From positions 64,916,501 to 64,980,500 of the forward strand of contig JAZHRO010000003.1 of the NCBI GenBank assembly GCA_037157565.1: a DNA stretch of 64,000 nucleotides, read 5' to 3'. The first letter of the stretch is position 1, and the number at the start of each line of letters is the position of its first letter. Shown piece after piece: positions 41,491 through 53,249 of the stretch. This stretch comes from Thalassia testudinum. Taxonomy: Eukaryota > Streptophyta > Magnoliopsida > Alismatales > Hydrocharitaceae. Below the pieces are notes generated by a model, which made no database searches, was not told the DNA's origin, and saw only the letters and a program-made list of their open reading frames with translations. The translations under genes and the position numbers were made by a program.

Positions 41491-42130
41491 CTAAACCAAA
41501 GGGGTATGGTCAAAGAAAGGTTGGTCCAAGCCAGTAACACTCGATAGCTGGAATCTTTCAAGGATGTTCACATTCCCAAAAAATCTATCAATTTTGGAGA
41601 GCAACCCATTACCATTGCACCAAGTAAATTCAGCACCTGAAGAAGGGTACTCATTCAGTTCAAGAGATTGAACCACCAGCTGGAAACCAATAGCTGAGCT
41701 ATTTGTGTAACCAAAAGGCCTGTTTGCCCCTGTTAGCACACAGTTGAAGTCTCCTCCTATTAGCCAAGCTTCCCCTTGAACCAATTCAACTGCAGCCACC
41801 CAATCCTCCCACAATTCCTGCCTTGCAGATGCAACATAGGGGCCATACACCCCAGTAACCTAGATAGTGTCATGCCCCTGTTGAGTTTGGAATTTGCAAG
41901 TTAGTAAGTGTCTGGCCTTGTGAACTTCCAGACAGTGTGCCCAGACCTTTCTCCACCAAATAGCAATGCCCCCCGATCTACCATGTTCATTAACCTTCAC
42001 ACATTCATTCGCCCCCGCAGCCAATAAGTCACTCCACAGTCTATCCAAGTCATTCTCAATGTGCGTCTCTTGAATGATTGCACACTCAATCCTTCACTCT
42101 CTCAATACCTCATCAAAGAAGCCCTCCAGC
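41491..42130 (-). pseudogene. AP-type endonuclease of the LINE ORF2
   Basis: Nicks target DNA for primed reverse transcription. Two open pieces: 42048-41860 with NEHGRSGGIAIWWR, then after one stop 41850-41491 with GVYGPYVASARQ, AWLIGGDFNCVL (catalytic Asp/Asn), FTWCNGNGLLSKIDRFF and DHTPLV (catalytic Asp-His). The N-terminal catalytic Asn and Glu region is not clearly preserved upstream of 42130. Expected length of the domain is about 220 residues; roughly 180 are visible. Confidence 0.85.
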
Positions 42131-42427
42131 TCTTATCGCGCAACCCATGCACATTCCAAGTGAGTTTTCTCATATCCTCATGAGATCTCTCCCCTCTGTG
42201 GTTCTGACATTTGCAGACCTGCATAAGCTCTGCAATCTTGTCTTCTTCCAACAGTATGTCAGCCTTTGATTTCCTCTACCTGAGACTGTAAGGTGATCTG
42301 CCCTTAGCAGATTTAGAGCAAGATCCAACACCAAATTTGAGACCCTCCATCTCTTGCAGATTCTGCTGATCCTTCTAGGAGTCAGGCCAAGCCTCTTGTA
42401 CCCCCTACACCTCAATATCCTCACTAT

Positions 42428-43630
42428 CTAGCAGCACACTCCCTGCTTCCTCAAATGTTGGCCTCGTTTCTTCCATCCTAACAGATTCCGCCTTCTCTTC
42501 AGCCATTGTCTCCCCCCTCTCCCCCAAGTGAAGGTCCTTGCATTTTTTGATAGAGGGGGATTCTTTAGGAGGAGCCTACACCAACCCTGCACAACTACCT
42601 CTTCAACAGCTTCAGAATCAGATGACTTATCTTGCCTCACAACAGTGTCACCCACCGTGAACCTTAGCATCAGCAACCACAAGCTTCCACCACATCTTAA
42701 AATCAATCTATCAGGGACCGAACCTACTTTAAACACATCGACCATCACATTCAGCGAGCGCCCATCACCCTCCAATAGTCCTACAATCGCATCTTTAGCC
42801 AATGAGGCAAACCCAGATATCATAGATGCCACAACCTCCTTTGACCTCAGGTGTAAAGGTAACCCCTTGATCTCAAGTCTCCCCGACCTGGATTCCAATC
42901 TTTGGGGTGGCCTCTCCGGCAATGCTCCATCAAAGGGAGAGACCGATCTCCAAATCACCGTTAGGCCATCATTGAAGAACGTTTGAAATCGCAGTCTCTC
43001 GACATCCATTATCCCCAATCCAAATATAACAAACCATGTATGCGACAAAGAGGTGAACTGCCAGGAATTAGTCGATGGGGAAAGAGAGCTTACCAGCTTG
43101 CGCAAGTTCTCCAACGTCGGTCTCCTCGTCATAACCTATCCGATCAGCACCCCTCGCAATATCAGCTCTGCTGCTTTGATGTTCTCTGTCATAGGGACCT
43201 CCACGTCAACCGTATGCCCCCCAACGGTATGAGGGGGTGGTGGCGGTGGTGGTGTCGGCTGAGCCCTAGAATCCAAAATTTCAGAGTGTGGGAAAAGGCA
43301 GCCTTTCATCTGCCCATCAAGAACTCAGCATGAATCCCGCTTGTGACCAAATCCCCCGCATGCTAGACACACAACAGGAGATCGGCAGCTAGTCGCCATA
43401 TGGCCCCATCGCCAGCACCAGAAGCACATGATCCTTCTGCTCTCCCTTGTGCTCCCTCTATCAATCCACCTCGCCTCCATCACCCTTTTACCATGTATAT
43501 CAGAGTCTCTCATCTCCTTCCGCCTCCATGCCCTCGATCTCAAAGTTGTCCATCCCTCATCTTCCTTAATTCTACCAGCCGCCGCCCTGAGACCGCCTGT
43601 TGCCACCCTGAGACCACCTGACGTCGCCAT
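42428..43630 (-). pseudogene. ORF1 of the LINE (nucleic-acid-binding protein)
   Basis: Starts MATSGGLRVATGG at 43630, then CFWCWRWGHMATSC and CLACGGFGHKRDSC, two CCHC-type zinc knuckles placed near the N-terminus. After a gap with stops (43324-43133) the frame 43132-42428 continues with RRPTLENLRKLVSSL, FQTFFNDGLTVIW, LEIKGLPLHLRS and the basic tail GRGGRQWLKRRR. The LPLHLRS-type word suggests a DUF4283-like fold, not certain. Plant LINE ORF1 usually has the knuckle after this fold, so the order here is worth checking. Probably binds LINE RNA. Confidence 0.7.
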
Positions 43631-43658
43631 CTTCTTGGGGCTTTAGGTTGTCGTTCTC

Positions 43659-43670
43659 CAAATCAGATGA
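43659..43670. repeat. Right target duplication of the LINE
   Basis: Partner of 38546-38557. Confidence 0.8.
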
Positions 43671-45343
43671 GATGAGATGAGTTTTGTAGAACAAGCACCT
43701 TGATCAAAAACCTGGTTGGTCCAACCAGGTGCTTGTTCAGATCGACAGGCTAATGATATAAACGAAACCCAATCATTCTAGTGGGTAGATGGATGTGAAT
43801 CAGTAGATGTGGAGCCCACCAGATACTTTGCGGCTCAAAGAGATATGGAAATGAGAATCTGAGGTTTGGCTGAGTTCGTTTAGCCTGATCAGAGCAGAGG
43901 TCCTCAAAAGAAAAAGGATCTGTAGAGGATGTAGGAACCCTACTGATAAGATCAGAAAAAGATAGGATGTGATTAGCAGTCTAATCAATGTTTGAAACCC
44001 GATCAAAAAATGGAGAATCATGTGCAAGTGGATCAGAGAGAGGTGAATCAGAGTAGAAGTTGATTTCTGTGGCAATTCGAGGTTGGGATCAGATTGTGGA
44101 AGGCTTTTTATGTTGATTAGAAGGTGTGGCTTCTTTGAGGTCTAAATCATTGGCCTCAGCATTAGAATCAAAAATAGATCATGGATGTTGAGGTCATAAA
44201 TTGGTTCATAATCATCAGGAAACTAAGGTTCTCTAAAATCAAAGTATGACTCGAAATCATCGAAGAATTTACGATAATCAATTTCTGAACCTGATTCCAG
44301 ATCAAGATTTCCACCATAGAATGAATCATGATACGTAGAATCAACAACCTGACTTGGATCTAACCTAATTTCAAATTCTAAGCTCAAAGAGGTGTCCTTA
44401 TTAGGCATAGGCTTAGGTTCTTGGCTCCTAAGATAGACCCATTCGAATCCCAACTCTTCCAACTCCTCTGTTTCTATATCATAAATTATTTTTCTTTTAA
44501 AAAATCAATTTGTATTTTTGAGGAGGTTGGAGAGATGTAATCATCAAATATAGGCCCATAATTATAATCCAGATCCAAAATCTGGTTCTCATCACATTAG
44601 GCCTCATAATCATCCCAAATCGATTTTAATCTAGATTATAGGTCAAAGGTAAGAATTGGGTCACTAGAATCTGGACTAGGTTCTATTGGGATGTCAGAAT
44701 CACTTTCAAGGATTACCTTAACAGGACATGGTTTGGAAATTACATCCTCAAGAGGTTTTGATTCAAGTTTACTACAGGTGTTTGGGAAATCAAGGCACGA
44801 TGGACTAGCTTCAAGGCTCTTTAAGGCTGGTTCAGAATCTGGAACACCTACAATCGGATCTAACCAACCCATGTCAAGAACAGTTGTGTCATTCAGCACA
44901 TAATTTGGATCAAATTCCATTTGGGTTGGGGGTTCACAACAACCATGATTTTCAAACCCAGGATTTGGGTGATCATTCTAATTTTCAACATTATTCTCAT
45001 CAATTTCTAACTATTGATATGGGTAAATTTGATTGATGACCTGTTTCAACATAGTTATCAAGTTCTCCCATTTCTCAAGGTCATCTTAGTGCTTTTCCTA
45101 AAGTCGTGGATTTGTCAAACATTGAAGATATTCAAAATTATGCAATCTTTCTATTTCAATGTATCCTGTCATGAGAATATCCCAGGTTGAACTATTTGTC
45201 ATTTGTGTCAATATCAGTTGAACATGATTTGTAATAAAGGTTGTTGTTGCTGATACATTTACCTGAATCTTGCTAACTGGATTTGAGGTTGTGTCATAAT
45301 CTTCATAATGTTCAAGGGTAGCCTCAATCATTTTCTCTTTCAT
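43671..45343 (-). pseudogene. ORF-X of B, with in-frame stops
   Basis: Aligns along its whole length with ORF-X of A. N-terminus MKEKMIEATLEHYED at 45343, then DILMTGYIEIERLHNFEYLQC and LTNPRL. After that come three stops within about 50 codons that leave the frame intact (EKH, LEKWENLIT, VINQIYPY match A). Next are LDMGWLDPIVG and SLEASPSCLDFPNTC, GPIFDDYISPTSS, a TEELGFEWVY block, IRLDPSQVVDST and YGGN, INFYSDSPLSDPL, and NKHLVGPTRFLIKVLV at the end. The LINE interrupts the last few codons. Because stops are in-frame and the amino-acid pattern is retained, this looks like a gene that was functional before insertion. Function unknown. Confidence 0.75.
43690..43737 (-). other. Nested inverted repeats at the C-terminal end of ORF-X (B)
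   Basis: Outer arms GAACAAGCACCT / AGGTGCTTGTTC (12 bp) enclose inner arms CCTGGTTGG / CCAACCAGG around one base. The A copy lies at about 18586-18640, with the inner repeat at 18594-18612. They overlap codons for NKHLVGPTRxLIKVLV. Confidence 0.55.
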
Positions 45344-46317
45344 GGTCATTTGGGATTCAGGTTTCCTATAAATTCTTCCTAAATTGTCAGGTTGCATTTT
45401 CAAATCAGGTGGTGAATCAAGATGTTGAATCAAATTCAGCTTCAGATTGAAGTGATTAGATCATATCAGAAATTCCCAAGAAGAATAATTCTAATGAGGC
45501 CTCTATGTCAAAAACCTAGGAACATTTTCTGTGTATGTGCTTTAGAGAATAGATGAGGGACTGGATGTGAAATTGGACCCAATCAACGCACCCAAAGATT
45601 TTTGGATGACTAAGGTTGTTTCAAGGTGGATGATACCTCTGAATTAGAAATCCACACACCCGAGAAGTACTTAGGCAGGCAAGAAGGGAGAGCTTCGCAA
45701 AGACCTCTACATGATAGAGCATCCCCACAGGTTTCAAGGTTTCCCCTACCCGACCTTCCTTGTCACTATGGTTTCAAGTAGACCGAAATGTATGAATAGA
45801 GACCTTACATCTACCAATTTTAGCCTAGTTTGTGCCTTGGATTTCACTTGATTAAAAGTTAATTCAATTTGTAACCTTAATTTGGAGGTTGATTGGCCCA
45901 CAAAATAAACCAACTTCACTTGACCTGCCCTAAAAGATGAAAAATGAAATTTGGGTCAAGACCCAAACATCACCCTGAATTGATTCTCAGGTTAATAGGT
46001 CCACAATTTTAAGATTCAAGTGAATTTAGAGCCTCATTTTAGGATTTTTTCTGATTAGATCTTTTCAAGTAAGGGTTTGGGTAGCACACAAATATGGGTG
46101 GATTAATTTCCTTTAATTCAGGCAACTGTGAACTAACACTTCAAAACCTTTGAGTAGAAACCCTAATTGGTTCTATTTCTAGTCCAATTTAATCTCAAAA
46201 TGTACACCTTAGACTTCAAACAAGAAGTGTGTAGTCCAAGATGATCAGAAATTAAGTGTAAGTCTCTAGTAGGTATAGGAAATCAGGGTAGGGATCTCTA
46301 AATAGAATCCTCTCAAC
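45344..46317 (-). other. Leader of B next to ORF-X, with the conserved block at 45560-45800
   Basis: The conserved block shares GAGAAGTACTTAGGCAGGC, AGACCTCTACATGATAGAGC and GGGTGCGTTGATTGGGTCC with A and G. The remaining leader is AT-rich without genes. It continues beyond the hAT at 58101-58394. Confidence 0.65.
46310..46317. repeat. Left target duplication of the hAT (CTCTCAAC)
   Basis: Partner GTCTCAAC at 58101-58108, 7 of 8 identical. An 8-bp duplication is the hAT hallmark. Confidence 0.8.
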
Positions 46318-46510
46318 TAGGGTTGCTAATCGAATTGAACAATTCAAATCCAACTCGAATTAGTTCGATGAAATATTTGATAAAAGTTCGTTCGAAAACA
46401 AATGAACCAAACATGAACATTAAAACTATGTTCGTTAACTTAATGAACCGAATATGAACATAGTGTATATTCGTTCGATAAAAGTTCAAGTTCGAAAATA
46501 CATACAAATA
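46318..46510 (+). repeat. Left terminal and subterminal repeats of the hAT
   Basis: After the terminal repeat come six GTTCG words within about 140 bp, some overlapping (GTTCGTTCG). The right end has the complement CGAAC. These are probable transposase binding sites, as for the subterminal motifs of Ac. Confidence 0.65.
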
Positions 46511-47855
46511 AAAATATATATGGATATAATTATACATTTTTGTAGATATTAAAATCCCATTTGATTTAAGAAAAGGAAAAAAAATTAACCCTTTCCACCT
46601 CCCCTCCCACTCCCAATCTAAAATGTAAGAGAAAAAAATAAAAAACAAAAAAAAGATGCCTCCTCCGGTTCCCCACTTCCCCCTGCCCACACCCATAGTG
46701 ACCCACTCATCATAGATTCTCATTTCTCACCCCTCCCCTCCCCCACTCTCCGAAACGAAAAGTCTAAAGACTAAAACCCTATGCAGTGCTCACCCTCCAT
46801 CCTCGACTCAAGGCGATCCTCCATCGTCGCAGCCTCCCTGTTGCCGCAGGCTTGTAATGCAGGCCCCAATCCAGCCATCCTCGAGGCAAGCTCCGTCCTC
46901 TGGTCCTCGTCAGCAGCCCTGTCAATTATCATCATCTTCGTCAACTGCTCCATCCTCATCGCGACATTGACGTCATGCTCGAGGTGAGCTACTCAGCCTC
47001 CTCCTTCCTTCGATCCTCCCCCGAGTCCTCGACCTTCAGTCCCCCCTAGCCCGATCCTCTAGTGGCCCTCCCCCAACCACCCTCTGCCAATATGCTTATC
47101 TTTTAGCTTCTGAATAATTTATTCCCTCATTGACCAAGGAGAGTTCTTTATTCTGCAATCTCCAAATCACACAGACATGAGTTTGCACTCACCTTTATGA
47201 GGAGAAAATGTGCTCTGTTATATGTTCATTACACTTTTCTTTTTTTGCAAAGGTGGTATGTTCTTTGTACTTGAAATCAATTTTTTTTGCAAGGTTACTT
47301 AAGAGAGTACATTGGTAACGAGCGGGTTTAGGAATCATTGAACTTCAAAAAGCAATGCCACTTCTTCTAATTGTGAATATGTCGATGAAAATCATTTTTC
47401 TCGATTGCAGCCTCACAAGGATGGTTTACTACTATAGAAACGTATTGTCTTTTATTAAATGTGGAAGAGGCTTTCAAAATGGTGACAGTTCAGTTGCTAA
47501 CACAAGTGCAAGTTTTTTGTGTTCCCTTATTCATGATGGTGAGAAGGAAATAAAATTTTAAAGATGAAAAGACCTTATGTGTGATGCATGAAGTTTTGTG
47601 CTTTTTCAGCAAATAAAGACACAAATGATGTGATATTTTTTATTGGTGAATGGATTGGATGACCACTGACTTTTGGTAGCACCCTTTTTCTTTTCACACA
47701 GATAAAAAAAAATGGTTGAAATGGTGGTTAAAAACAATACTATTGGTTACCATAACGCAGCTCAGGATTTAAAACCTCAATGCTTTAAATATCATTTGTA
47801 ATGTGAAACACCATTCACTTCAACATTACTTGTAGCTGCAGCACCAATCCACATT
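46511..47855. other. hAT interior left, no gene recognised
   Basis: Includes a GC-richer block (46780-47090) unlike the AT-rich surroundings, with open frames on both strands but no recognisable domain. It could be the untranslated first exon of the transposase gene or captured host sequence. A possible splice donor GAGGTGAGCT lies near 46980. The small frame at 47355-47561 is not convincing. Confidence 0.4.
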
Positions 47856-49232
47856 TGAAAGGATCTAAAATATGGAATATGGCTACATGCACAAATACTT
47901 AAAACAAAATATTAGTAATAAAAAAAAGATTTGCACAAATAATCAAACCACAAAAAATTGGCACAATATATAGTGGTTTCCCTCCCTTGGGTACTCTATT
48001 ACCGAAGCCTCCCAGCTTAGGGTTTTTAACTCGATTCTGTCAACTCCAAGAGAATCAATTTACTAAACCGAGGTAATTAACGGGTTACCTCAACCCAACT
48101 ACAAGAAAACGGGTTTGTTACAACCCAACGAGAAAATACTCAAGAACAAATGAAATACAAGTGTAAGACAGAAAAGATCTTATAACTAAGACCTAAGCCT
48201 CTCAACAAATATATATATAAGATAATACCAGTTTGAGAACCTAGGAAGGACGTAAATCTCATTGAATTGCGTGAGCAAAACATGTCAATGTGTTTGTAAA
48301 CCCGTAGCATGATTGGAAAGCAGCAAGCACAATTTCTTCTCTTGAATATGTGGTGGAAAATATAAATTATATGCTCTAGAATTTTCTCTTATGTCTCTTG
48401 TATATCTTTAGTGCAAACAAAGAGTCCAAGACTCATTTTATAGAGTTAGGACCTCAGAGAGTTGTCTACTAGATGTTGGGATTTAATTCCCAATGTTCAC
48501 ATTATCTGAATTAATATTCCAGCCATTCTATTTTGAGCCAACGGCTAGCTGGTACCGGTACTAAAGTACTTGTACCGGTACTAGTAGCTCACTGCCACTA
48601 GTACATGAGTTCTGGTACCGGTACTCATCATGGGTATCGGTACTTGTGACTCCCAAGTTTGAAATTCCTTGGGCACAGTAACCTACCTGTACCAGTACTT
48701 ATCATGGTACCGGTACTTGTAAGGTTCTGACAAAAATTAAGGCTTCAACCTATGGCCAACATGTACTGGTACTCATGTTGGTACTGATACTTGTTGTTCA
48801 CAGTTTGAGATGAATTCTTAGACCTGTACCGTGTAAATACCAGTACTGATGAATAGTACCAGTACTTGCTTACAAGTACCTGTTTTAAGTGTTTTAACCC
48901 ATTACATACTTTGAAAATGTTTGCAATATAAATCCTAATTTATCTCTAATTGATTTTATGATCTAAGTTATATTCCTTTGTTAAGGGGCATATACAATCT
49001 ATAAATATAAAATCTAAACTAAAAATCAAAGGGTCGAAGATGATCTTCTTCTCTTCGATTCTTCCTTGTCATCTTGCCTCCTCCATATCATGATCTTCTT
49101 CTTCTCATCATCATGCCTCCATCATTTCCTGTTTGCCTTACTTCTTCACCTAAATCTGAAAAACACTTAATGGCAAATATTAATCTATAATAATTTTGTT
49201 AACACCAAAATAAGATGTGGAGCAAGGTTCCA
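47856..49232 (-). repeat. 3' LTR of the gag-only copia
   Basis: Minus-strand ends TGGAACC and CCTTTCA. Contains a cluster of TACCGGTACT-like words at 48545-48890. Collinear with 51130-52508. Confidence 0.85.
48545..48890. repeat. TACCGGTACT repeat cluster in the copia LTR
   Basis: At least ten words of the type GGTACCGGTACT or GTACCAGTACTT, in pairs separated by about 10-20 bp. The consensus AGTACCGGTACT is its own reverse complement. Repeated in degraded form at 51825-52160 in the other LTR. Confidence 0.8.
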
Positions 49233-49441
49233 ACAATCTCCTCCTTTTTGGTGTTGACAAAACTATCTTGCAAATAGATAATTATGAAAAGAAATTTAAC
49301 AATGTTATATGAAGAAAAAAATATTTAATTAAATCCTTCCCCCCAAAATATGCTCCCCTAAAAATATTACTATTTGCCCTTTATCTTTCTCTCTCTTTTT
49401 GTCAATCACAAAAAAAATGAAGAAATATCATACCAGAAAGT

Positions 49442-51111
49442 TTACCAATAGTAAAATGGAGCTTGTGGATACCAAGCATCTCTCATCCAACATTCTTGAT
49501 CTTCATTCAATCTATAGAAAGGTTGAAGTGTTCCGTTATGTGTCTTGAACACCCATTGATTACTTTGATCTACTCCTGCAAAACAAATATCTTTTCTAGG
49601 TACCCATTTTCTTGTAGGTTCTTTAGAGTTAGCACCTTTCAAATCCTGAGATTTATAGACCATTTTAGTGTTCGATCTATAATTCATGAAATTTTTAGCC
49701 TTTTGATACATCCATGCATGCCTAGGTACATGTGATTTATTTTGTATATTCTTTTTACTTTGAAATTTTGATTTTAATGAATCACAAAATTCAGTGTTTA
49801 GCCTAATTGTTTTAAGATTATTTAAAGTCCCTTCAAAGTACTCATAAATATCTTCTACTTCTAATATCTTTGCATGCAGTTGATTATTAGTTTCTATTGG
49901 CATTTCTAATTCTATTTCTAAACATGATTTTTCTAATTCTAATGTTTGATAATTATTTTTTAAAACCTTATTTTCCTTTTTAAATGACTTAGTTTTATGA
50001 TATAGTTCCTCATAATCTTCTAATAATTCTTCAAAAGAGAAGTCAGGATTTACCTCATTCTCTGTATGTTCTGTAGTTGCTGCCAAACATAGATGAGCGA
50101 TCTCGTCGTCATCTGATTCTCTAGAGTCGATGTCCATGTTGGAGTCACTATCATCCCATGTTGCTTTTAATGCTCTCCTCTTCTTCTTGACTTCTTTTGT
50201 GTCTTTTCTTTTGTCTTCCTTCTTCTTGTTCATAGGGCAATCCTTCCTCAAGTGCCCCTTTCTCTTGTACTCATAATAAATAACATTAGTTGAAATTTTA
50301 TTGATTTTCTTACCTTGCTTTTGAAGAAATGTCTGAAACTTGTAAGTATCTCCATTTCTTCATCTTCGGATTCTGAGGTTGTTGAGTTCGAGTCCTCCTT
50401 AAAAGCAATATTCTTCCTTTTGCTAGACATCTTCTCCTCCTTGTTCTTCTTCATGTTTTCTAGTTGGACTTCGTAAGCCATAAGGCTACCAACTAGATTA
50501 TCCAAGGGGAGAGTGGAGAGGTCCTTTGCCTCTTGGATGGCTGTGGTCTTTGGAGACCAATCACTTGTAAGAGATCTTAAGATCTTCCTTACAAGGCTCT
50601 CTTCCATGAACTTCACTCCAAGGTTCTTTAGGCGGTTAACTATTTCCCCAAACCTTGTGTACATGTCTTTGATCGTTTGTCCTTTTGTCATCCTAAAACA
50701 CTCATAATTTTCAATTAGAATTGAGATACGAGTTTCCTTTACCTTGTTTGTAACTTCGTAGGTGACCTCGAGAGTGTTGCGAATTTCGTATGCAAATTTG
50801 CATGCTGAAATTCGATTGAACTCTTCCCTTGACAAGGCACAATAAAGTGTGTTCATCGCCTTTGCGTTGCCCACAATACTTTTCTTCTGATCCGTTGTCC
50901 ACGCTACTCCTTCTTGTGGCTCCAGATCCAAGTACTTCTCCCAAATGAGGGTCCAAGTCTCCTCATCCATTGCTTTGAGGAAGACTTGCATCCTCCTCTT
51001 CCAATACCTGAAGTCCATCCCATCGAAATAGGGAGGACGGGAGGATGACTGTCCTTCGGTGTGCCTTGATGTAGATGCCATCGCAAGTTGAGTTGTTACG
51101 TCTTCTTGCAA
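49442..51111 (-). pseudogene. gag of the copia element (two frames, broken zinc knuckle)
   Basis: The structural protein of the particle. The first 287 codons (51111-50248) show RPPYFDGMDFRYWKRRMQVF, SREEFNRISACKFAYEI, a typical copia gag core, KETRISILIENYECFRM, IKDMYTRFGEIVNRLKNLG and LTSDWSPKTTAI. A frameshift near 50325 then leads to KGHLRKDCP. The CCHC knuckle preceding it reads YYEY where CYEC is expected, so two of its three cysteines are lost, each explainable by one G-to-A change. A second open frame (50251-49442, 269 aa) carries acidic DSDSNMDIDSRESDDDEI, a coiled-coil-like region and KWVPRKDICFAG, as in the C-terminal part of SIRE-type gag. It ends near the polypurine tract. Confidence 0.85.
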
Positions 51112-51116
51112 CCGGG

Positions 51117-51129
51117 CTCTGATACCACT
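51117..51129 (-). other. Primer binding site of the copia element
   Basis: Minus strand AGTGGTATCAGAGCCCGGTT; the TGGTATCAGAGC core is the initiator-Met-tRNA complement. It sits directly inside the 5' LTR. Confidence 0.9.
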
Positions 51130-52508
51130 TGATAGGATCTAAAATATGGAATATGGCTACACACACAAATACTTAAATAAAATATTAGTAATACAAAAAA
51201 GATTTGCACAAATAATCAAACCATAGAAAATTAGCACAATATGTATAGTGGTTCTCCTCCCTTGGGTACTCCACTACCTAAGCCTCCCAGCTTAGGGTTT
51301 TTAACTCGATTCTCTCAACCCCGAGAGAATTAATTTACTAAACTGAGGTAATTAACGGGTTATCTCAACCCAAGTACAAGAAAACATGTTTGTTACAACC
51401 CAACAAGCAAATGCTGAAGAACAAATAAAATACAGGTGTAAGACAGAAAATATCTTACAACTAAGACCTTAGCCTCTCAACAAATATATATATATAAGAT
51501 AATACCAGTTTGAGAACCTAGGAAGGATGCGAATCTCATTGAATTACGTGAACAAAATACGTCAATGTGTTTGCAAACCTGTAGCATGATTGGAAAGTAG
51601 CAAACACGATTTCTTCTCTTGAATATGTGGTGGAAAATATAAATTATATGCTCTAGAATTTTCTCTTATGTCTCTTGCATATCTTGTGTGCAAACAAAGA
51701 GTCCAAGACTCATTTTATAGAGTTAGGACCTTAGAGAGTCATCTACTAGACATTGGGATTTAATTCCCATTGTTCACATTATCTAAATTAATAATTCAGC
51801 CGTTTTGTTTTGAGCCAACGGCTAGCTGGTACGAGTACTAAAGTACCTGTACCGGTACTAGCAACTCACTGCCACTAGTACATGAGTCCTGGTACCGATA
51901 CTCAATATGGTTACCAGTACTTGTGACTCCCAAGTTTGAAATTCCTTGGGCACAGTAACCTACCTGTACCAGTACTTATCATGGGTACCAGTAGTTGTAA
52001 GGTTCAGGCCAGAATTAAGGCTTCAACCTGTGGCCAACATGTACCGATACTCATGATTGGTACCGATACTTGTTCATAATTTGAGATGAATTCTCAAACC
52101 TGTGCCTTGCATATACCAGTACTATTGAATAGTGCCAGTACTTGCTTACAAGTACCTATTTTAAGTGTTTTAATCCATTACATACTTTGAAAATGTTTAC
52201 AATATAAATCCTAATTTATGTCTGATTGATTTTACGATCTAAGTTATATTCCTTTATTAAGAGGCATATACAATCTATAAATATAAAATCTAAACTAAAA
52301 ATCAAAGGGTCGAAGATGATCTTCTTCTCTTCGATTCTTCCTTGTCATCTTGCCTCCTCCATATCATGATCTTCTTCTTCTCATCATCATGCCTCCATCA
52401 TTTCCTATTTGCGCTACTTCTTCACCTAAATCTGAAAAGCACTTAATGGCAAACATTAATCCATAATAATTTTGTTAACACCAAAACAAGATGTGGAACA
52501 AGGTTCTA
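51130..52508 (-). repeat. 5' LTR of the gag-only copia
   Basis: 1379 bp, collinear with the other LTR. The right terminal base pattern is TTCTA, where the other LTR has TTCCA. Confidence 0.85.
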
Positions 52509-53249
52509 AAAACGTTAGGAAGATTACCTCATTTAAGTTTTTTTTGATTGGAGCAAGCAAGATCTCAGAAGACCAACGAGAAATCTTGAACTAAGCTTTT
52601 CCTTTCCCTACCTTTTTTTCAGAATGCTCTTCTAATGTTACCTTTTTATCATTCAATTGTTTGCATTCAAGTCTCCTTTTCAAAATTCAATTGAGAACTA
52701 ATGACTACTTGGAACATCCAAATCCTCATCATGCAAGGAACATCCAAAAATTTTAGTTCAAAAAGCAATACAATCTCTTAATCATTGATGGTACATCCTT
52801 AGTGCTTAACTAGCTAGATGCTATACATGCAAGGGTGTATGCATCTGTAAGCATATTATTTTTTGTATTTTTACTATTTGTCTTTAGGCTTTTATGTACA
52901 CCCTACCAATAGACAGTATGCACTGTCAGTAGGCACCCATTGTTCATCCCATTCTTGAATAATTTTTTTGTTAAGTTTATTTCAAATTATCAGTATTTAA
53001 TTTTGATGTTTCATAAATTGAACAATTGCTTTATGCAAAATATTAGATGTGAAAGAATGCATTTATTAATATCAATATTTCATATTTATCTTTTTTTCAT
53101 AGGTTGACTTCTATTTAGGATCTTTATTTGACTTGTGTGTGAAATTTTAATTTGACTTTCATTATGCATTATTAGATGTCAATGATGAAACTCCCTTCAT
53201 CTTAGAATAGTGTACATCACATCACTTGATTCACCTCGTGAGGAAATAG
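52509..53249. other. hAT interior between the copia insertion and the transposase
   Basis: AT-rich sequence with no long frame; presumably the 5' untranslated or intronic part of the transposase gene. Nothing else is seen. Confidence 0.4.

Larger units (their letters stand above)
38558..43658 (-). mobile_element. L1-type LINE, near full length, broken
   Basis: 5.1 kb, poly(A) of about 12 at its 3' end (seen as T at 38558-38568), 12-bp target duplication. Order on the minus strand: zinc knuckle protein, RNA-binding-like region, AP endonuclease, RT, C-terminal zinc domain. Stops and frameshifts throughout. It lies within the extreme C-terminal part of ORF-X of B. Confidence 0.9.
47856..52508 (-). 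mobile_element. Gag-only Ty1/copia element (TR-GAG type)
   Basis: LTRs of 1377 bp (47856-49232) and 1379 bp (51130-52508), an initiator-Met-type primer site at 51117-51129 and a polypurine tract at 49233-49252. The 1.9 kb internal region codes only for gag. No protease, integrase, RT or RNase H is seen. Flanks (ACATT left, AAAAC right) do not match, so the target duplication is lost or a border is off by a few bases. Confidence 0.85.

Noticed and set aside
52509..52513. Target duplication of the gag-only copia
   Set aside because: The flanks ACATT and AAAAC do not match, so none is claimed.
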